Positions 9,501-15,515 are shown, numbered from the stretch's first letter. The stretch is DNA of 20,979 nt from Deltaproteobacteria bacterium (GCA_026388345.1 JAPLJY010000114.1:1-20979), one strand, 5' to 3'. The notes: generated by a model from the sequence alone, not told the origin. Made by a program: numbers and translations.

Positions 9501-12500
9501 CCCCCCGACGCCACGCCATCCCCGAGAAGGCCGGACGCATCATCGCATCTAACAATGATTTCAAAAAGCTGACCGCACACGCCGATTTTCCCGCCGCCAA
9601 GAAAGGCAACAAGGCCGCGGCCGTCCGGCTGGTCCAGGCGCTGGTCAAACCGGAAACGGTTGCGGAAGCCGAAAAGCGCTTCGGCGCCGGCGCGATCTAT
9701 GCAGCACCGCACGCCGCGGAGGCAACCGGCCGCAACGCCATTCCTGTAACGCTTGCGGAATATTACGCAGCAAAAACGGATGGCACCGCGGATTCAAATA
9801 TCGTCCAGTCCGTCCGCGCTTTTCATACCGGCGCGAAAGCCATGGACCGCCTGATCTCCCGCGTTCGCTTCTCCGGAGACGTCGTGAAAGACGGCCGGTA
9901 TGTGCTCGTCGATGATGTGACCACCATGGGCGGCACCCTGGCCGAGCTGGCGAACCACATCCAGGAAGGGGGCGGAAAGGTGGAGGGCGTCATTGCCTTG
10001 ACAAACGCCTCCCGCTCTGCTACCCTGGCCGCCAGCAAACAGGTCACCAGCGAAATCGAAAGGAGATTCGGAAATGACGTCAGAGAACTCTTTAAAATCG
10101 AACCAACCGCCCTCACCGCAGCCGAAGCCGGATACCTCATCGGTCTCCGAGATGCTGACACCCTTCGAAATCGAGCAGCTGCGGCAAAACAAGAAAGAAG
10201 TGAGCGATTACGCGCAAAAGGCATTCGCACATCTCCGCCCGAAAAAGTAGCTACCCCTCCTACATCCGAGAAAGCAGCGCCGCCTGCTACGACACCCGAG
10301 AAAGTAACCCCGCCTGACAAAACCATTGCCAAGAACGCCTGGACCGGCCGTGTGGTCCAACCCGCGGGCCGTGCCATCAACCGCGGCCTGCAGATGATGA
10401 TCGGCAAGGTTGATCCGGCCTATCAGACGGCGATCCGGCGATTTGCCAATCAGTTTCGGGAATTCTGGTCGCCGGCGGCAACCCTTCCCAGCGGTGAAAA
10501 ATGGCTTGCTGAAAGGGCTCGCGGCATGGGCAATGTCGCAAAAGCGCTCCAGTTCATTGAACAATTGCACGGAAAACTGAATCTCCTCCCAGCCTATATC
10601 AAGAAAACGATGTTCCAGGTGCTGGATGGACAGGTCCCCGTTGAGACCCTACCGACGACCTTCACAATCCAAAAGAAGGAAAGGGGCCGCATTGTGACCG
10701 AGGAGATGAAACCGCAGGACCTGGCGCGGATGATTCGCCGCCGATCGGATGTCATCGGCCAGATGATGGTGGACCGCGGGATTCTTACCGAGAAGCAATT
10801 CAAGGCCAACGAGGGGAGTTACATCCACTACGCCTATGCCTATTATGTGCTGGGAGAGGACGCGGCGATTGCCGTGACAAGCACGGGGAAACTCGATCTT
10901 AAAGAAACGATGCACCGGAACCCGAATTTGACAATGGAGCAGCGCTACGCCCTGGGGCTCATCGATGATGCATCGATAGCCGTGCCCCTGGGAATGGGGA
11001 AGGCGCTTACCGATATCGCCAAATGGGATTACCTAAACAATATTGCAAAGAATCCCGATTGGGTATGGCAAAATTCCCTCGTCAAGGTGCCCGTCGGCGT
11101 GCCTCTAAAAAAGGACCAGTCCGGTCGCACCCGGCGCTTGGTCAATATGACCGTCGGTAGTTTGACCGAAACGATCAAAAAATATGAAGAGATGAACCGG
11201 GTTCAACCGACGCCGGAGGTGCAGGAACAACTTCGGATCTACAAGGAGGCGTTGGCTAAGGTCGAGGAGGCGTTAAAAAATATACCCGAGGGGTATAAAC
11301 AACTGCCCCAGGGCAAGAATTACGGTCCCCTCGCCGGCGCGTATGTCCGGGAAACGATCTACAACGACATCGTGCCCGTCCTTGGCCAACTCAACGCGGA
11401 CATGGGGAAGGCCATGCGGACTTTTCTCGAACTTGAGGCAAAAGCCGTCTCCGCGTTCAAATTCGGGAAGGTCGCCGTTAATTTCCCCACGGCATTCCGC
11501 AACATGGTGTCCAACTTCATCCAGATCAACATGAGCGGCCGCCCTTTCTACAAAATACCCGGCGACGTCATCTCCGCCGCCGAATCCATGCGCGCGAAAG
11601 ATGTCTATTACGAAGAGGCGTTCGGCATGGGAATCTTCCATACCAACTGGTTTTTGACCGAAATCAACGACGTCCTTAACGAATTCCGGAAGGCGCAAGG
11701 CGGCGGCATCGACAAGTTTTTCATAGCCGTAAAAAATCTCGGGAAATACTACGGAAAGATTGACGATATCAGCAAGTTTGCAATCTTCCTGCAACAGAGG
11801 AAAGAAGGTAAATCCATCGACGAATCCGCCGTCCACGCTTTGAAGTGGGGCATGGATTACTCCCTGGCGTCACGCTCGATCAAGGCGGCCCGGCGGCATC
11901 TCATTCCTTTTGCCTCGTACAATTACAAGATCGCGCCCTTGATCGCAGAATCCCTGCGCGACCGCCCCTGGGTTTTGGCAAAGTACGCGATGCTGCTCCC
12001 GCTTGCACTGAAAATGTTAGCCAAGAACTATAATGACCTTGACGATGAAGACATGAAGGATCTTGAAAAGCAACTGCCCGCCTACACCAAGAAGTCCGGA
12101 TCAATGATGATCCTTCCATTCAAGACGGACAAAGGGCAGTATCAATGGCTTAACGCCGAATACTTCCTGCCCTGGGGCAACTGGTTTAACATTTTCAGGG
12201 ACATGAAAGATAAGGACGTCGGCGAACTCACCCGCGATGTCGGAATCACCCACCCACTTTTGGATATCATGACCATGTTCCGCAGCGCCAGGGACGGATC
12301 ACCGCCGATGCATCCTTTCTTCGGCAAACCAATATACAATGAGTTGGATCATCCGGCAATGAAGATTGCTAAAATGGCTCATCAATTGGCCTTCACATTC
12401 CTTCCCTCGATGATCTCGCCTATCGAAGGCGCCTTAGGTTATACCATCGACGCGGTAAGAGGCAAGGAGGACCGCTGGGGCCGGGAGGTAACACCCGCCC

Positions 12501-13072
12501 AGGCGGCCGGACGGTGGCTGGGCTTCAACGTCGTTTCCGTATCACCGGAACAGTCCGCGGCGATCGCCGGCGTCCGGATTCAGGAGCTGAAGAAAGAATT
12601 CTCCAGGATGGATGCCGACCCCTCCATTTCGGATGAACGCAAAGCCGCAGCGAAGGAGAGGATGCAGGAAAGTATAGCCGGTTACGCCTGGGAGAACCCC
12701 ACCAGCGTTCTGCCGATCCAAAAAAAGAAAGGCAACGATCCCGTCTTTACCGCCCTGGTCGAGATGGTCAAAAAGGGTATCCTTAAGACCGGACCTCCCG
12801 GTCGCTCCATCGAGATCGCCGGAACGCCCTACAAAATGACCCTGGATCAACAGCGGGAATATTTCGACAAATCGAGCGAGATCGCCCACCGCAAACTGGA
12901 AGGCCTGGTCACCTCGCCTGCCTGGACGACAATGCCCGACAAACGAAAAACAGAGGTGGTTTCCCACATCATGGAAAACGCCAGGAAAGGGGTCCGCCAG
13001 AAGATCAAAGGGGAGATCGCCCGGACGAACCGAGAGAAACTGGCGGCGTCAAGTTCCGCCACAGGAGAATAA
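3524..13072 (+). CDS. Giant polyvalent phage protein: pyrophosphatase, JAB, MuF-C-like, metallopeptidase, PRTase and LPD38-like domains
   Basis: The product is 3182 residues from the ATG at 3524. An in-frame TTG at 3518 has AGGAG nine bases upstream and could be the true start. Segments in order: duplicated motif (7-25, 45-63); Gly/Ala hydrophobic helices (about 80-320, including GGMMGGMAGG); coiled coil (about 500-570); inorganic-pyrophosphatase-like domain (about 990-1123); a linker with GKPVPPEVL (about 1140-1204); RadC-type JAB domain (1304-1420) with JAMM residues H1375, H1377, S1385 and D1388; MuF-C/PBECR-like domain (about 1640-1757); HESMH zincin motif (H1863, H1867); phosphoribosyltransferase with YVLVDDVTTMGGT from residue 2126; a Pro/Thr/Lys linker; and a 900-residue LPD38-like C-terminus. 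Such proteins are known from phages and conjugative elements and are thought to be delivered with the DNA to counter host defences. Virion location is inferred. Confidence 0.9.
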   Translation: MAEISAYLLAEARRRADEDFGPDPAPAADAKKSAAKTTDRQPTSYLLAEARRRADEDFGPDPAAKKPAPPRGVFAESASALGAGIVSTAESMGATAEMIGIPGGKAVREKMKEVGESDMLRRPDYLQNVDIWKQPGVMTDWRWWVRSLGENAPNMATMMLPGVAAIRAARAADLGVKAIRAAGLAGSWTGSMALEAGSAYGQAKDEMTQAGTLDPDSIEKIATLEGITAGTVNSLIEMLPFDNLFLKQAGADRFVKRIVRQTLLEGSTEGFQEAVNIYVEKLGHKPDQNLSDNIGRILESGIIGGMMGGMAGGTIGTVEHRRNVQHYNALGDQLGVKDTVFSLKDAGMPDQEIARLVDTRIKDIRTKNDETPKGADWISGGDEIKDAARKLVIPEVDSKEMVDYLLYGAGKYTPPPGLFGNTTTRAKRGVLGMFGMKEKVPVETTAEGATTETTQKTPTERGTGDLTAGPQAVKDIGLAEPQATVIQEEKKSETLKKGLTAYEAAIAGMTEEDQQRLEEARQQELFIKEQEDQQAAAEEQAQTQAAIMQAATEKDAVIKDAAAGDPKKQEIAAEVMGLSDRVVISAVQRDLGLNVRPAGQDLYEIVTKKGAQPVPIMTLRKLLAEKYVADYDADQIAQAAAEKKRQDDFEAVRKRTEEARIKKEKELSVQVLSMAREGLRYGRMITTQQLALLEASRDQLTQEEIARLDAGPNVVKPYSPPKSLKVLGVRGRPAAVSPVQETSNAEEAGQASGRTGEQPSTRTAQVEAAAGLPEEAGRHPAQDAADEAKVREYVLDDLAYQLKEIGPTGWVGNEEGGGRRIAAGGAISRTVKTFGNQSTTPLRDEKGKPVTLKLSKAFLANVIDKARTGKPLTDQQQAVHDVIIHEAKDEEAYAWKMVSEEADAMAGFNPEEFAAEEPATDFNPGEFTNEGKAAPATAQGEETAGMTKEETAAGKIVQPDANSEINAAANEAATSPKNNIPEPTLAQQEAGNFKKGHVNYQGLDISIEYPKDSTRKGVDKNGNAWERAVASHYGYIKRTTGKDGEHVDVYLSPIAEPESDKVFVVDQKDDKSGKFDEHKVMLGLNTEEEARQGYLANYDKTGPDRIMGITEMSVDDFKAWLKDGDQKKPAAEWQTKKTKHPWEMTREQYVNSGMYPEIPEGHQSKAAIKANNEQNHKELVSQALTKGKPVPPEVLKDYPELQKSAPAQGVAIREPFPVYSVTEKGLTRFSRKVDNENQGGLFDELPETGAMRAENIPAASPETNGGRKIPAPGGKLLPYGTRTGTLPSVKSEPIGTWESSRGAINSFVDLAVIARDNIGRDARESLISVVTGKDGKILAVNQHTIGSPNQSQVYPYVIAGQILNVPGAVRAWTVHNHPSGEAQLSKPDLDISTSIADLLEGTGIKGEKIMAVTSEEYSSGEGVLPVPAKEKAIHSIPVLGRKYDQIPQKLQSITGPDEFEAFGRLHLKNGGIALFSSQRQPVAVIEVEDFSRLRPLHAEILREVEKRNAVDFMVYDGKKVLSEADVSNLVAFAKQTGLEFTTVFDKAGDHYKAIQGLIDNAKAGRSSQKTFYSVEERDAIGRDSAAFADQLDDFAAGKLLNRLEPITIGETPVVLEKLGAEQLPLVITQGTVEKATTGKHGVSIETLKQLPAHIADPIMVFDSATEADSLVVMTELKQDGKTIVAAIRLSKEVGRNVVNDIISVHPRNSEYHFINWINQGLLRYMNKSKSRAWSVTSGLQLPAVRGSKLGSTKKILFDHDLVKEKYSTEQGNVPVPTLADVQTIFKGQEVIQPGGQNSPVYVKTQGGKYLTAETVKEISPDAVDFEYAHGEKFDSGTMQISGAYGDGVAHLVRGVAGKWTLAHESMHFLEDAGILDGTDVSTLQDHIQELVRDGKIETANKKDIGGSEDRANFLADALTKEKPPQGLVGKVITRVREFLDNLMEAFGIRTAGTVVRDIETGKIFNRGIPGTRAYAANRSLKKSPVQYALAEDAPRRHAIPEKAGRIIASNNDFKKLTAHADFPAAKKGNKAAAVRLVQALVKPETVAEAEKRFGAGAIYAAPHAAEATGRNAIPVTLAEYYAAKTDGTADSNIVQSVRAFHTGAKAMDRLISRVRFSGDVVKDGRYVLVDDVTTMGGTLAELANHIQEGGGKVEGVIALTNASRSATLAASKQVTSEIERRFGNDVRELFKIEPTALTAAEAGYLIGLRDADTLRNRAAAAKQERSERLRAKGIRTSPPEKVATPPTSEKAAPPATTPEKVTPPDKTIAKNAWTGRVVQPAGRAINRGLQMMIGKVDPAYQTAIRRFANQFREFWSPAATLPSGEKWLAERARGMGNVAKALQFIEQLHGKLNLLPAYIKKTMFQVLDGQVPVETLPTTFTIQKKERGRIVTEEMKPQDLARMIRRRSDVIGQMMVDRGILTEKQFKANEGSYIHYAYAYYVLGEDAAIAVTSTGKLDLKETMHRNPNLTMEQRYALGLIDDASIAVPLGMGKALTDIAKWDYLNNIAKNPDWVWQNSLVKVPVGVPLKKDQSGRTRRLVNMTVGSLTETIKKYEEMNRVQPTPEVQEQLRIYKEALAKVEEALKNIPEGYKQLPQGKNYGPLAGAYVRETIYNDIVPVLGQLNADMGKAMRTFLELEAKAVSAFKFGKVAVNFPTAFRNMVSNFIQINMSGRPFYKIPGDVISAAESMRAKDVYYEEAFGMGIFHTNWFLTEINDVLNEFRKAQGGGIDKFFIAVKNLGKYYGKIDDISKFAIFLQQRKEGKSIDESAVHALKWGMDYSLASRSIKAARRHLIPFASYNYKIAPLIAESLRDRPWVLAKYAMLLPLALKMLAKNYNDLDDEDMKDLEKQLPAYTKKSGSMMILPFKTDKGQYQWLNAEYFLPWGNWFNIFRDMKDKDVGELTRDVGITHPLLDIMTMFRSARDGSPPMHPFFGKPIYNELDHPAMKIAKMAHQLAFTFLPSMISPIEGALGYTIDAVRGKEDRWGREVTPAQAAGRWLGFNVVSVSPEQSAAIAGVRIQELKKEFSRMDADPSISDERKAAAKERMQESIAGYAWENPTSVLPIQKKKGNDPVFTALVEMVKKGILKTGPPGRSIEIAGTPYKMTLDQQREYFDKSSEIAHRKLEGLVTSPAWTTMPDKRKTEVVSHIMENARKGVRQKIKGEIARTNREKLAASSSATGE
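3542..3712 (+). repeat. Duplicated 19-codon N-terminal motif in the giant protein
   Basis: Codons at 3542-3598 and 3656-3712 both encode the 19-residue YLLAEARRRADEDFGPDPA without any amino-acid difference, yet the DNA copies differ at seven positions, all synonymous. The 19 residues between them are Ala/Lys/Thr-rich and unrelated. Silent divergence with an unchanged peptide indicates an old duplication kept by selection on the protein. Confidence 0.9.
7251..7436 (+). CDS. Possible nested out-of-frame ORF (61 codons)
   Basis: An ATG at 7251 is preceded by AAGGAGGG with 7-base spacing and opens a 61-codon frame, +1 relative to the giant gene, ending at 7436. It lies in a low-complexity linker of the giant protein just before the JAB domain. 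The predicted peptide is Pro/Lys/Gly-rich with two Cys and matches nothing I recognise. The ribosome site coincides with codons for QGG of the main frame, so it may be chance. Reported mainly because the signal is strong; probably not a gene. Confidence 0.2.
   Translation: MNYPKPEPCGLKIYQPPVRKPMVDGKYPHPEESCFLTGQEQGHCLPSKANPLEPGNPPAEQ
10074..10250 (+). CDS. Nested 58-residue ORF overlapping the end of the phosphoribosyltransferase segment
   Basis: ATG at 10074 follows AAAGGAG with 8-base spacing, a better start signal than many annotated genes have. The frame differs from that of the giant gene and runs to TAG at 10250. The 58-residue product has a Ser/Pro/Gln-rich start and then a credible charged amphipathic segment (LTPFEIEQLRQNKKEVSD, then a basic end). 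That looks like a natural small protein rather than a random shadow. It begins inside the codons for the C-terminal helix of the PRTase segment and ends in the Pro/Thr linker. A likely reading is that the PRTase domain was captured together with the overlapping downstream gene of its former operon. Whether it is still translated is unknown. Confidence 0.45.
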   Translation: MTSENSLKSNQPPSPQPKPDTSSVSEMLTPFEIEQLRQNKKEVSDYAQKAFAHLRPKK

Positions 13073-13075
13073 ACT

Positions 13076-13477
13076 ATGCCAATTGCAGAACTTTTCGGCA
13101 GGGAATACACGATTCCCTTTGATCCTGAAGTGATCGCGGGACTGTCCTATCGGGGCATTTTCGTCGGCCCCGATCCGGGAACGAAACCGGATCAGATCAA
13201 TGCGGAAGTACTTCAGATCAAAACCCATCTCGATAAACTCTGGGCGGATCAGAAAATGCGGACGGTGCCGAGCGGGATGGAGACAAAACCAAGGATCGAA
13301 AATCCGCCTGTCCAAGAAGAAGCACCGCCGGGAAACGGTTTTCCTATGCCGCAGTTTCAAGGGGCGGCAAAGAAATTCACGGCGATGAAAACCATGCCAA
13401 CGCCGAAAACCACGTTCAATCTGAGGGATATCACGCCGGATCAACTCAAACGAAAGCCAATCGTGACGGAAATGTAA
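13076..13477 (+). CDS. Small hypothetical protein after the giant gene
   Basis: This 133-residue protein begins three bases after the stop of the giant gene, with AGGAG just upstream (in acaggagaataaact), and is surely cotranscribed. The first 65 residues form a compact domain-like stretch (MPIAELFGREYTIPFDPEV). The rest is Pro/Lys/Thr-rich and probably extended. There is no signal peptide or membrane segment and I recognise no family. It is the last gene of the internal-protein cluster: the next genes have their own promoter and different base composition. A virion or assembly role is possible from position only. Confidence 0.75.
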   Translation: MPIAELFGREYTIPFDPEVIAGLSYRGIFVGPDPGTKPDQINAEVLQIKTHLDKLWADQKMRTVPSGMETKPRIENPPVQEEAPPGNGFPMPQFQGAAKKFTAMKTMPTPKTTFNLRDITPDQLKRKPIVTEM

Positions 13478-13490
13478 ACGAAAATTCCCA

Positions 13491-13518
13491 TTGACATCTT
13501 GCGGATACGGTTTATCAT
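13491..13518 (+). promoter_or_regulatory. Sigma70-type promoter for the cargo island
   Basis: TTGACA at 13491-13496 and TATCAT (5 of 6 to consensus) at 13513-13518 are separated by 16 bases. They lie in a 129-bp AT-rich gap about 90 bp before the secreted repeat protein. This is the best promoter in the window and would let the downstream genes be expressed independently of phage late transcription, as is usual for morons. Confidence 0.65.
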
Positions 13519-13606
13519 AATACCGCTTATGCGGAATATTCTCCGGAACCGATCAACCGTTAAAGATCCATAAACATTCAAACAACATAACCAGGGAGAA
13601 AATATC

Positions 13607-13957
13607 ATGAAAAGAATGATCCTTCTGGCGTTGTGTTTATGTCTGGTCTTATTTGCCGCGGGCAGTTTTGCGGAAGATTGGCAATCCGACGGATTGGGCG
13701 GATTTCGTTCCGACAAAGGCCGGGCGCTTCGAGATGATGGGTTAGGGGGCTTTCGCACAGAGAAAGGCGATACGATCCGGCCGGATGGTGTGGGCGGGTT
13801 CCATAATTCCGATGGCAGTTCGTCACGCTCCGATGGCCTTGGCGGCTTTCGGCATAGCGATGGTTCGTCTACGCGTCCGGATGGTTTAGGAGGCTTTCGC
13901 AATTCCAATGGAACAGGGTGTCGCCCCGACGGACTTGGAGGCTACCGATGCGATTGA
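13607..13957 (+). CDS. Secreted protein built of 16-residue DGLGGF repeats
   Basis: The 116-residue product starts at ATG 13607 with GGGAG 8 bases upstream. Residues 1-22 are a clear Sec signal peptide (basic start, Leu/Cys-rich core, likely cleavage after SFA). The mature chain is almost entirely tandem repeats of exactly 16 residues: five full copies from residue 28 and a final half copy. Each has a DG(L/V)GG(F/Y) core, a polar Ser/Asp/Lys loop and usually an Arg near the end. Two Cys fall in the last 15 residues and could form a terminal disulfide. Similar Gly-rich repeat proteins of unknown function occur as short exported proteins in proteobacteria. It overlaps the downstream lipoprotein gene by 10 bp. 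Role unknown; a periplasmic or surface role in the lysogen is inferred. Confidence 0.85.
   Translation: MKRMILLALCLCLVLFAAGSFAEDWQSDGLGGFRSDKGRALRDDGLGGFRTEKGDTIRPDGVGGFHNSDGSSSRSDGLGGFRHSDGSSTRPDGLGGFRNSNGTGCRPDGLGGYRCD
13688..13954 (+). repeat. 48-bp coding tandem repeat (5.5 units)
   Basis: Starting at 13688, every 48 bp encodes a unit with core DGLGGF (DGVGGF in unit 3, DGLGGY in the last half unit). Copies are diverged at the DNA level but the spacing is exact, so the register is conserved by selection on the protein rather than by recent slippage. Confidence 0.85.
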
Positions 13958-14523
13958 AAATATTACGCATCATGATTGTGTTCTTGATCATGTTGCTGCC
14001 TTCAGGATGCGCACACAGGCCGACGGCGCTCGAACAGTCGCTTGATACACTGCGGGCCCTGCGAAGTGCTTATGATAACAACATATATTACTATAACAAA
14101 TCCGTTCAATCGTGGAATGATTCGTATAGCTCTTTTGATGCCGATTGCGCTGCGTTCAATAGAGCATTGTCCAACGATCAGATCGATGCTCAACGTAACT
14201 GGGTGAAATACAGAAATAATGAAACTGGATCAAAATATCTGGAATCGCTCTCCGCCGAACAAATGCAGGCAGCGTTGGACCTGGAAGACCGCCAGAAACT
14301 ACTCGTAAAACAGAGACAGGACATCAAGGATCACAAGGTAACTCTGGATCGTAATTGGGCCGAGATAGAACAGTTCGCGGTAGCGCTCCAAAATACCGCC
14401 CAATCCGAATTCCGCAAAGACGCCATCATCGAAGCGGGTCTTTGGCGTCTGCATGATCAGACCAACAGGATGAGCGAACAAATGATGCAGAGATCACGGG
14501 ATCTCATGCTCATGAGAAGATAA
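13948..14523 (+). CDS. Putative lipoprotein with helical domain
   Basis: ATG 13948 is chosen because GGAG lies seven bases upstream. A GTG at 13918 in frame lies deep in the previous gene. The start overlaps the end of the repeat-protein gene by 10 bp, implying translational coupling. The 191-residue product has a basic start, a hydrophobic stretch and a lipobox-like LPSGC with the modified Cys at residue 21 (Pro at -3 is atypical). The mature part is highly charged and helical with likely coiled coil (about 100-150), and has no C-terminal membrane segment, which argues against a unimolecular spanin. The region is visibly more AT-rich than the structural genes. It probably acts with the repeat protein in the cell envelope (inferred). 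Confidence 0.8.
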   Translation: MRLKILRIMIVFLIMLLPSGCAHRPTALEQSLDTLRALRSAYDNNIYYYNKSVQSWNDSYSSFDADCAAFNRALSNDQIDAQRNWVKYRNNETGSKYLESLSAEQMQAALDLEDRQKLLVKQRQDIKDHKVTLDRNWAEIEQFAVALQNTAQSEFRKDAIIEAGLWRLHDQTNRMSEQMMQRSRDLMLMRR

Positions 14524-14568
14524 ATCATGAAATGAAATAACCAATCCCGTCAAAACCACAAAAAGCAA

Positions 14569-14597
14569 TTGACAAATTTTGAAATATCCGGCAGATT
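14569..14597 (+). promoter_or_regulatory. Candidate promoter upstream of hicB
   Basis: TTGACA at 14569-14574 is a perfect -35 box. With 17-base spacing the -10 box would be CAGATT, only 3 of 6 to consensus, so it may need an activator or be leaky. It sits in the 124-bp gap between the lipoprotein gene and hicB. Autoregulation by HicB is common in the family, but I see no clear inverted repeat. Confidence 0.35.
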
Positions 14598-14647
14598 CAG
14601 ATAGTGCCCGTTATCAAAGAATATGAAGTATTTGGAGGATATATTCC

Positions 14648-14872
14648 ATGTCGGACTACTTTTACAAGGTCATCGTAGAACCGCAGCCGGAAGGCGGATT
14701 CACCGCGTATGTTCCCGGCCTTCCGGGCTGCGTCTCTGAAGGAGAGACTTACCGTGAAGCCCTGGACAACATCCGGGAAGCGATGGAACTTTACCTGGAA
14801 GCCAAACGGGAACGAGGCGGGGAAATCCTAACCGATACCACCCACATCGCCGAGATGTGCGTCAGCCTGTGA
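14648..14872 (+). CDS. hicB: HicB-family antitoxin
   Basis: The 74-residue product starts at ATG 14648 with GGAGG about nine bases upstream. Nearly the whole protein is the HicB-like RNase-H-fold domain: YKVIVEPQPEGGFTAYVPGL, then PGC, an acidic SEGETYREAL helix start and the AMELYLE helix. The family binds and neutralises the HicA RNase. This copy lacks the C-terminal ribbon-helix-helix or HTH extension of longer HicB proteins, so DNA-binding autoregulation through that domain is not expected. It precedes and overlaps hicA by four bases (GTGA), the antitoxin-first order. In a prophage such a pair would favour maintenance or act in phage exclusion. Confidence 0.88.
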   Translation: MSDYFYKVIVEPQPEGGFTAYVPGLPGCVSEGETYREALDNIREAMELYLEAKRERGGEILTDTTHIAEMCVSL

Positions 14873-15090
14873 GCGGTATCCTTCCGTCCCTGACACCCAA
14901 AGAAGCGGCCGCCGCCCTCGAACGGATGGGCTTCCGGCTTTTCCGGCAGCGGGGAAGCCATAGGATTTACGTCAAGGAGGATCTGCAAGTCATCGTTCCA
15001 TTCCATTCCAAAGACCTCAAGAAGGGCACGCTGCACCAGATCGTCAAGGGCTCCGGCGTCTCTGTCGAAGAATTTCTGAAGCACCTGTAA
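14869..15090 (+). CDS. hicA: HicA-family mRNA interferase toxin
   Basis: The frame is open from further upstream, but the GTG at 14869 overlapping the hicB stop (GTGA) gives 73 residues, the usual HicA length, and implies coupled translation. A second GTG at 14857 is the alternative. The double-stranded-RNA-binding-like fold is recognisable: an N-terminal helix (PKEAAAALERMGF), the strand with the catalytic His in RQRGSHRIY (H31), then IVPFHSKDLKKGTLHQIVK and the final helix. HicA cleaves mRNA independently of the ribosome and is held inactive by HicB. All expected motifs are intact, so the toxin appears functional. Confidence 0.88.
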   Translation: MSGILPSLTPKEAAAALERMGFRLFRQRGSHRIYVKEDLQVIVPFHSKDLKKGTLHQIVKGSGVSVEEFLKHL

Positions 15091-15136
15091 ATAAACCCAT
15101 CAAAAAACCTCTTGACAAAGCAACGCGATCCGCCGA

Positions 15137-15370
15137 TCACCGGCTACAAAACATCCTGATATAGTTCTTTTTTTTCATTTCAATCTCTTGCAGATATTTG
15201 TCCAAGTACTTCCTGTATCCGTCGATCTTGTCTTTTTCTATGACCTCTTTGGCTACGAGAAGTTTTTTGAGATGAATTATCTCGATCTGGGATAGCTGGC
15301 AGAGAATTTCCAAATCCTGAATTTTCCGGTCCATGTCATTGATTTTACTTTCCATGAGATCATCGTCCAT
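15137..15370 (-). CDS. Small coiled-coil protein, the only minus-strand gene
   Basis: Read on the minus strand, ATG (complement of 15368-15370) has GGAGGG six bases upstream, so I chose it over an ATG 36 bases further out. The 77-residue product is acidic at the start and basic at the end, with one long charged helix containing Leu/Ile heptads (ILCQLSQIEIIHLKKLL), typical of a short dimeric coiled coil. There is no DNA-binding or membrane motif and I recognise no family. It is AT-rich and divergent from the antirepressor module. A promoter fitting it is visible upstream. Location next to HicAB and the antirepressor makes a small regulatory or host-takeover role possible, but this is a guess. 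Confidence 0.65.
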   Translation of the reverse strand: MDDDLMESKINDMDRKIQDLEILCQLSQIEIIHLKKLLVAKEVIEKDKIDGYRKYLDKYLQEIEMKKKNYIRMFCSR

Positions 15371-15401
15371 AGTCGCCCTCCATGATGGTGCGGAATGCGT
15401 A

Positions 15402-15430
15402 TTCATATATGGCGGTCAGCGGGTTGTCAA
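15402..15430 (-). promoter_or_regulatory. Minus-strand promoter for the coiled-coil gene
   Basis: On the minus strand TTGACA (complement of 15425-15430) and TATGAA (complement of 15402-15407) are separated by 17 bases and lie about 30 bp before the start codon of the minus-strand gene, leaving room for its GGAGGG ribosome site. This supports the gene as real. Confidence 0.5.
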
Positions 15431-15473
15431 GAAACCATCAGCAGTGGCAGCGATACTCTTCAAAAAAAACTTC

Positions 15474-15501
15474 TTGACAAAACAGCACTGCCGGGTTTAT
15501 G
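15474..15501 (+). promoter_or_regulatory. Weak candidate promoter before the Ash-like/antirepressor unit
   Basis: TTGACA at 15474-15479 follows an A-tract; a TTTATG at 16-base spacing is a poor -10 box. A start from here would fall close to or inside the GGAGG at 15501-15505 that serves the next ORF, so the real promoter may lie further upstream. A second A-tract plus TTGACAAA copy occurs at 15112-15119 in similar context. Confidence 0.25.
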
Positions 15502-15515
15502 GAGGAATCACTACA

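Noticed and set aside
13688..13954. Tandem repeat as a CRISPR array
   Set aside because: The 48-bp units are coding, diverged throughout and lack alternating repeats and spacers.
15333..15515. N-terminal extension of the Ash-like ORF
   Set aside because: The extension is antisense to the minus-strand gene and its promoter and has no ribosome site; GGAGG points to ATG 15516.
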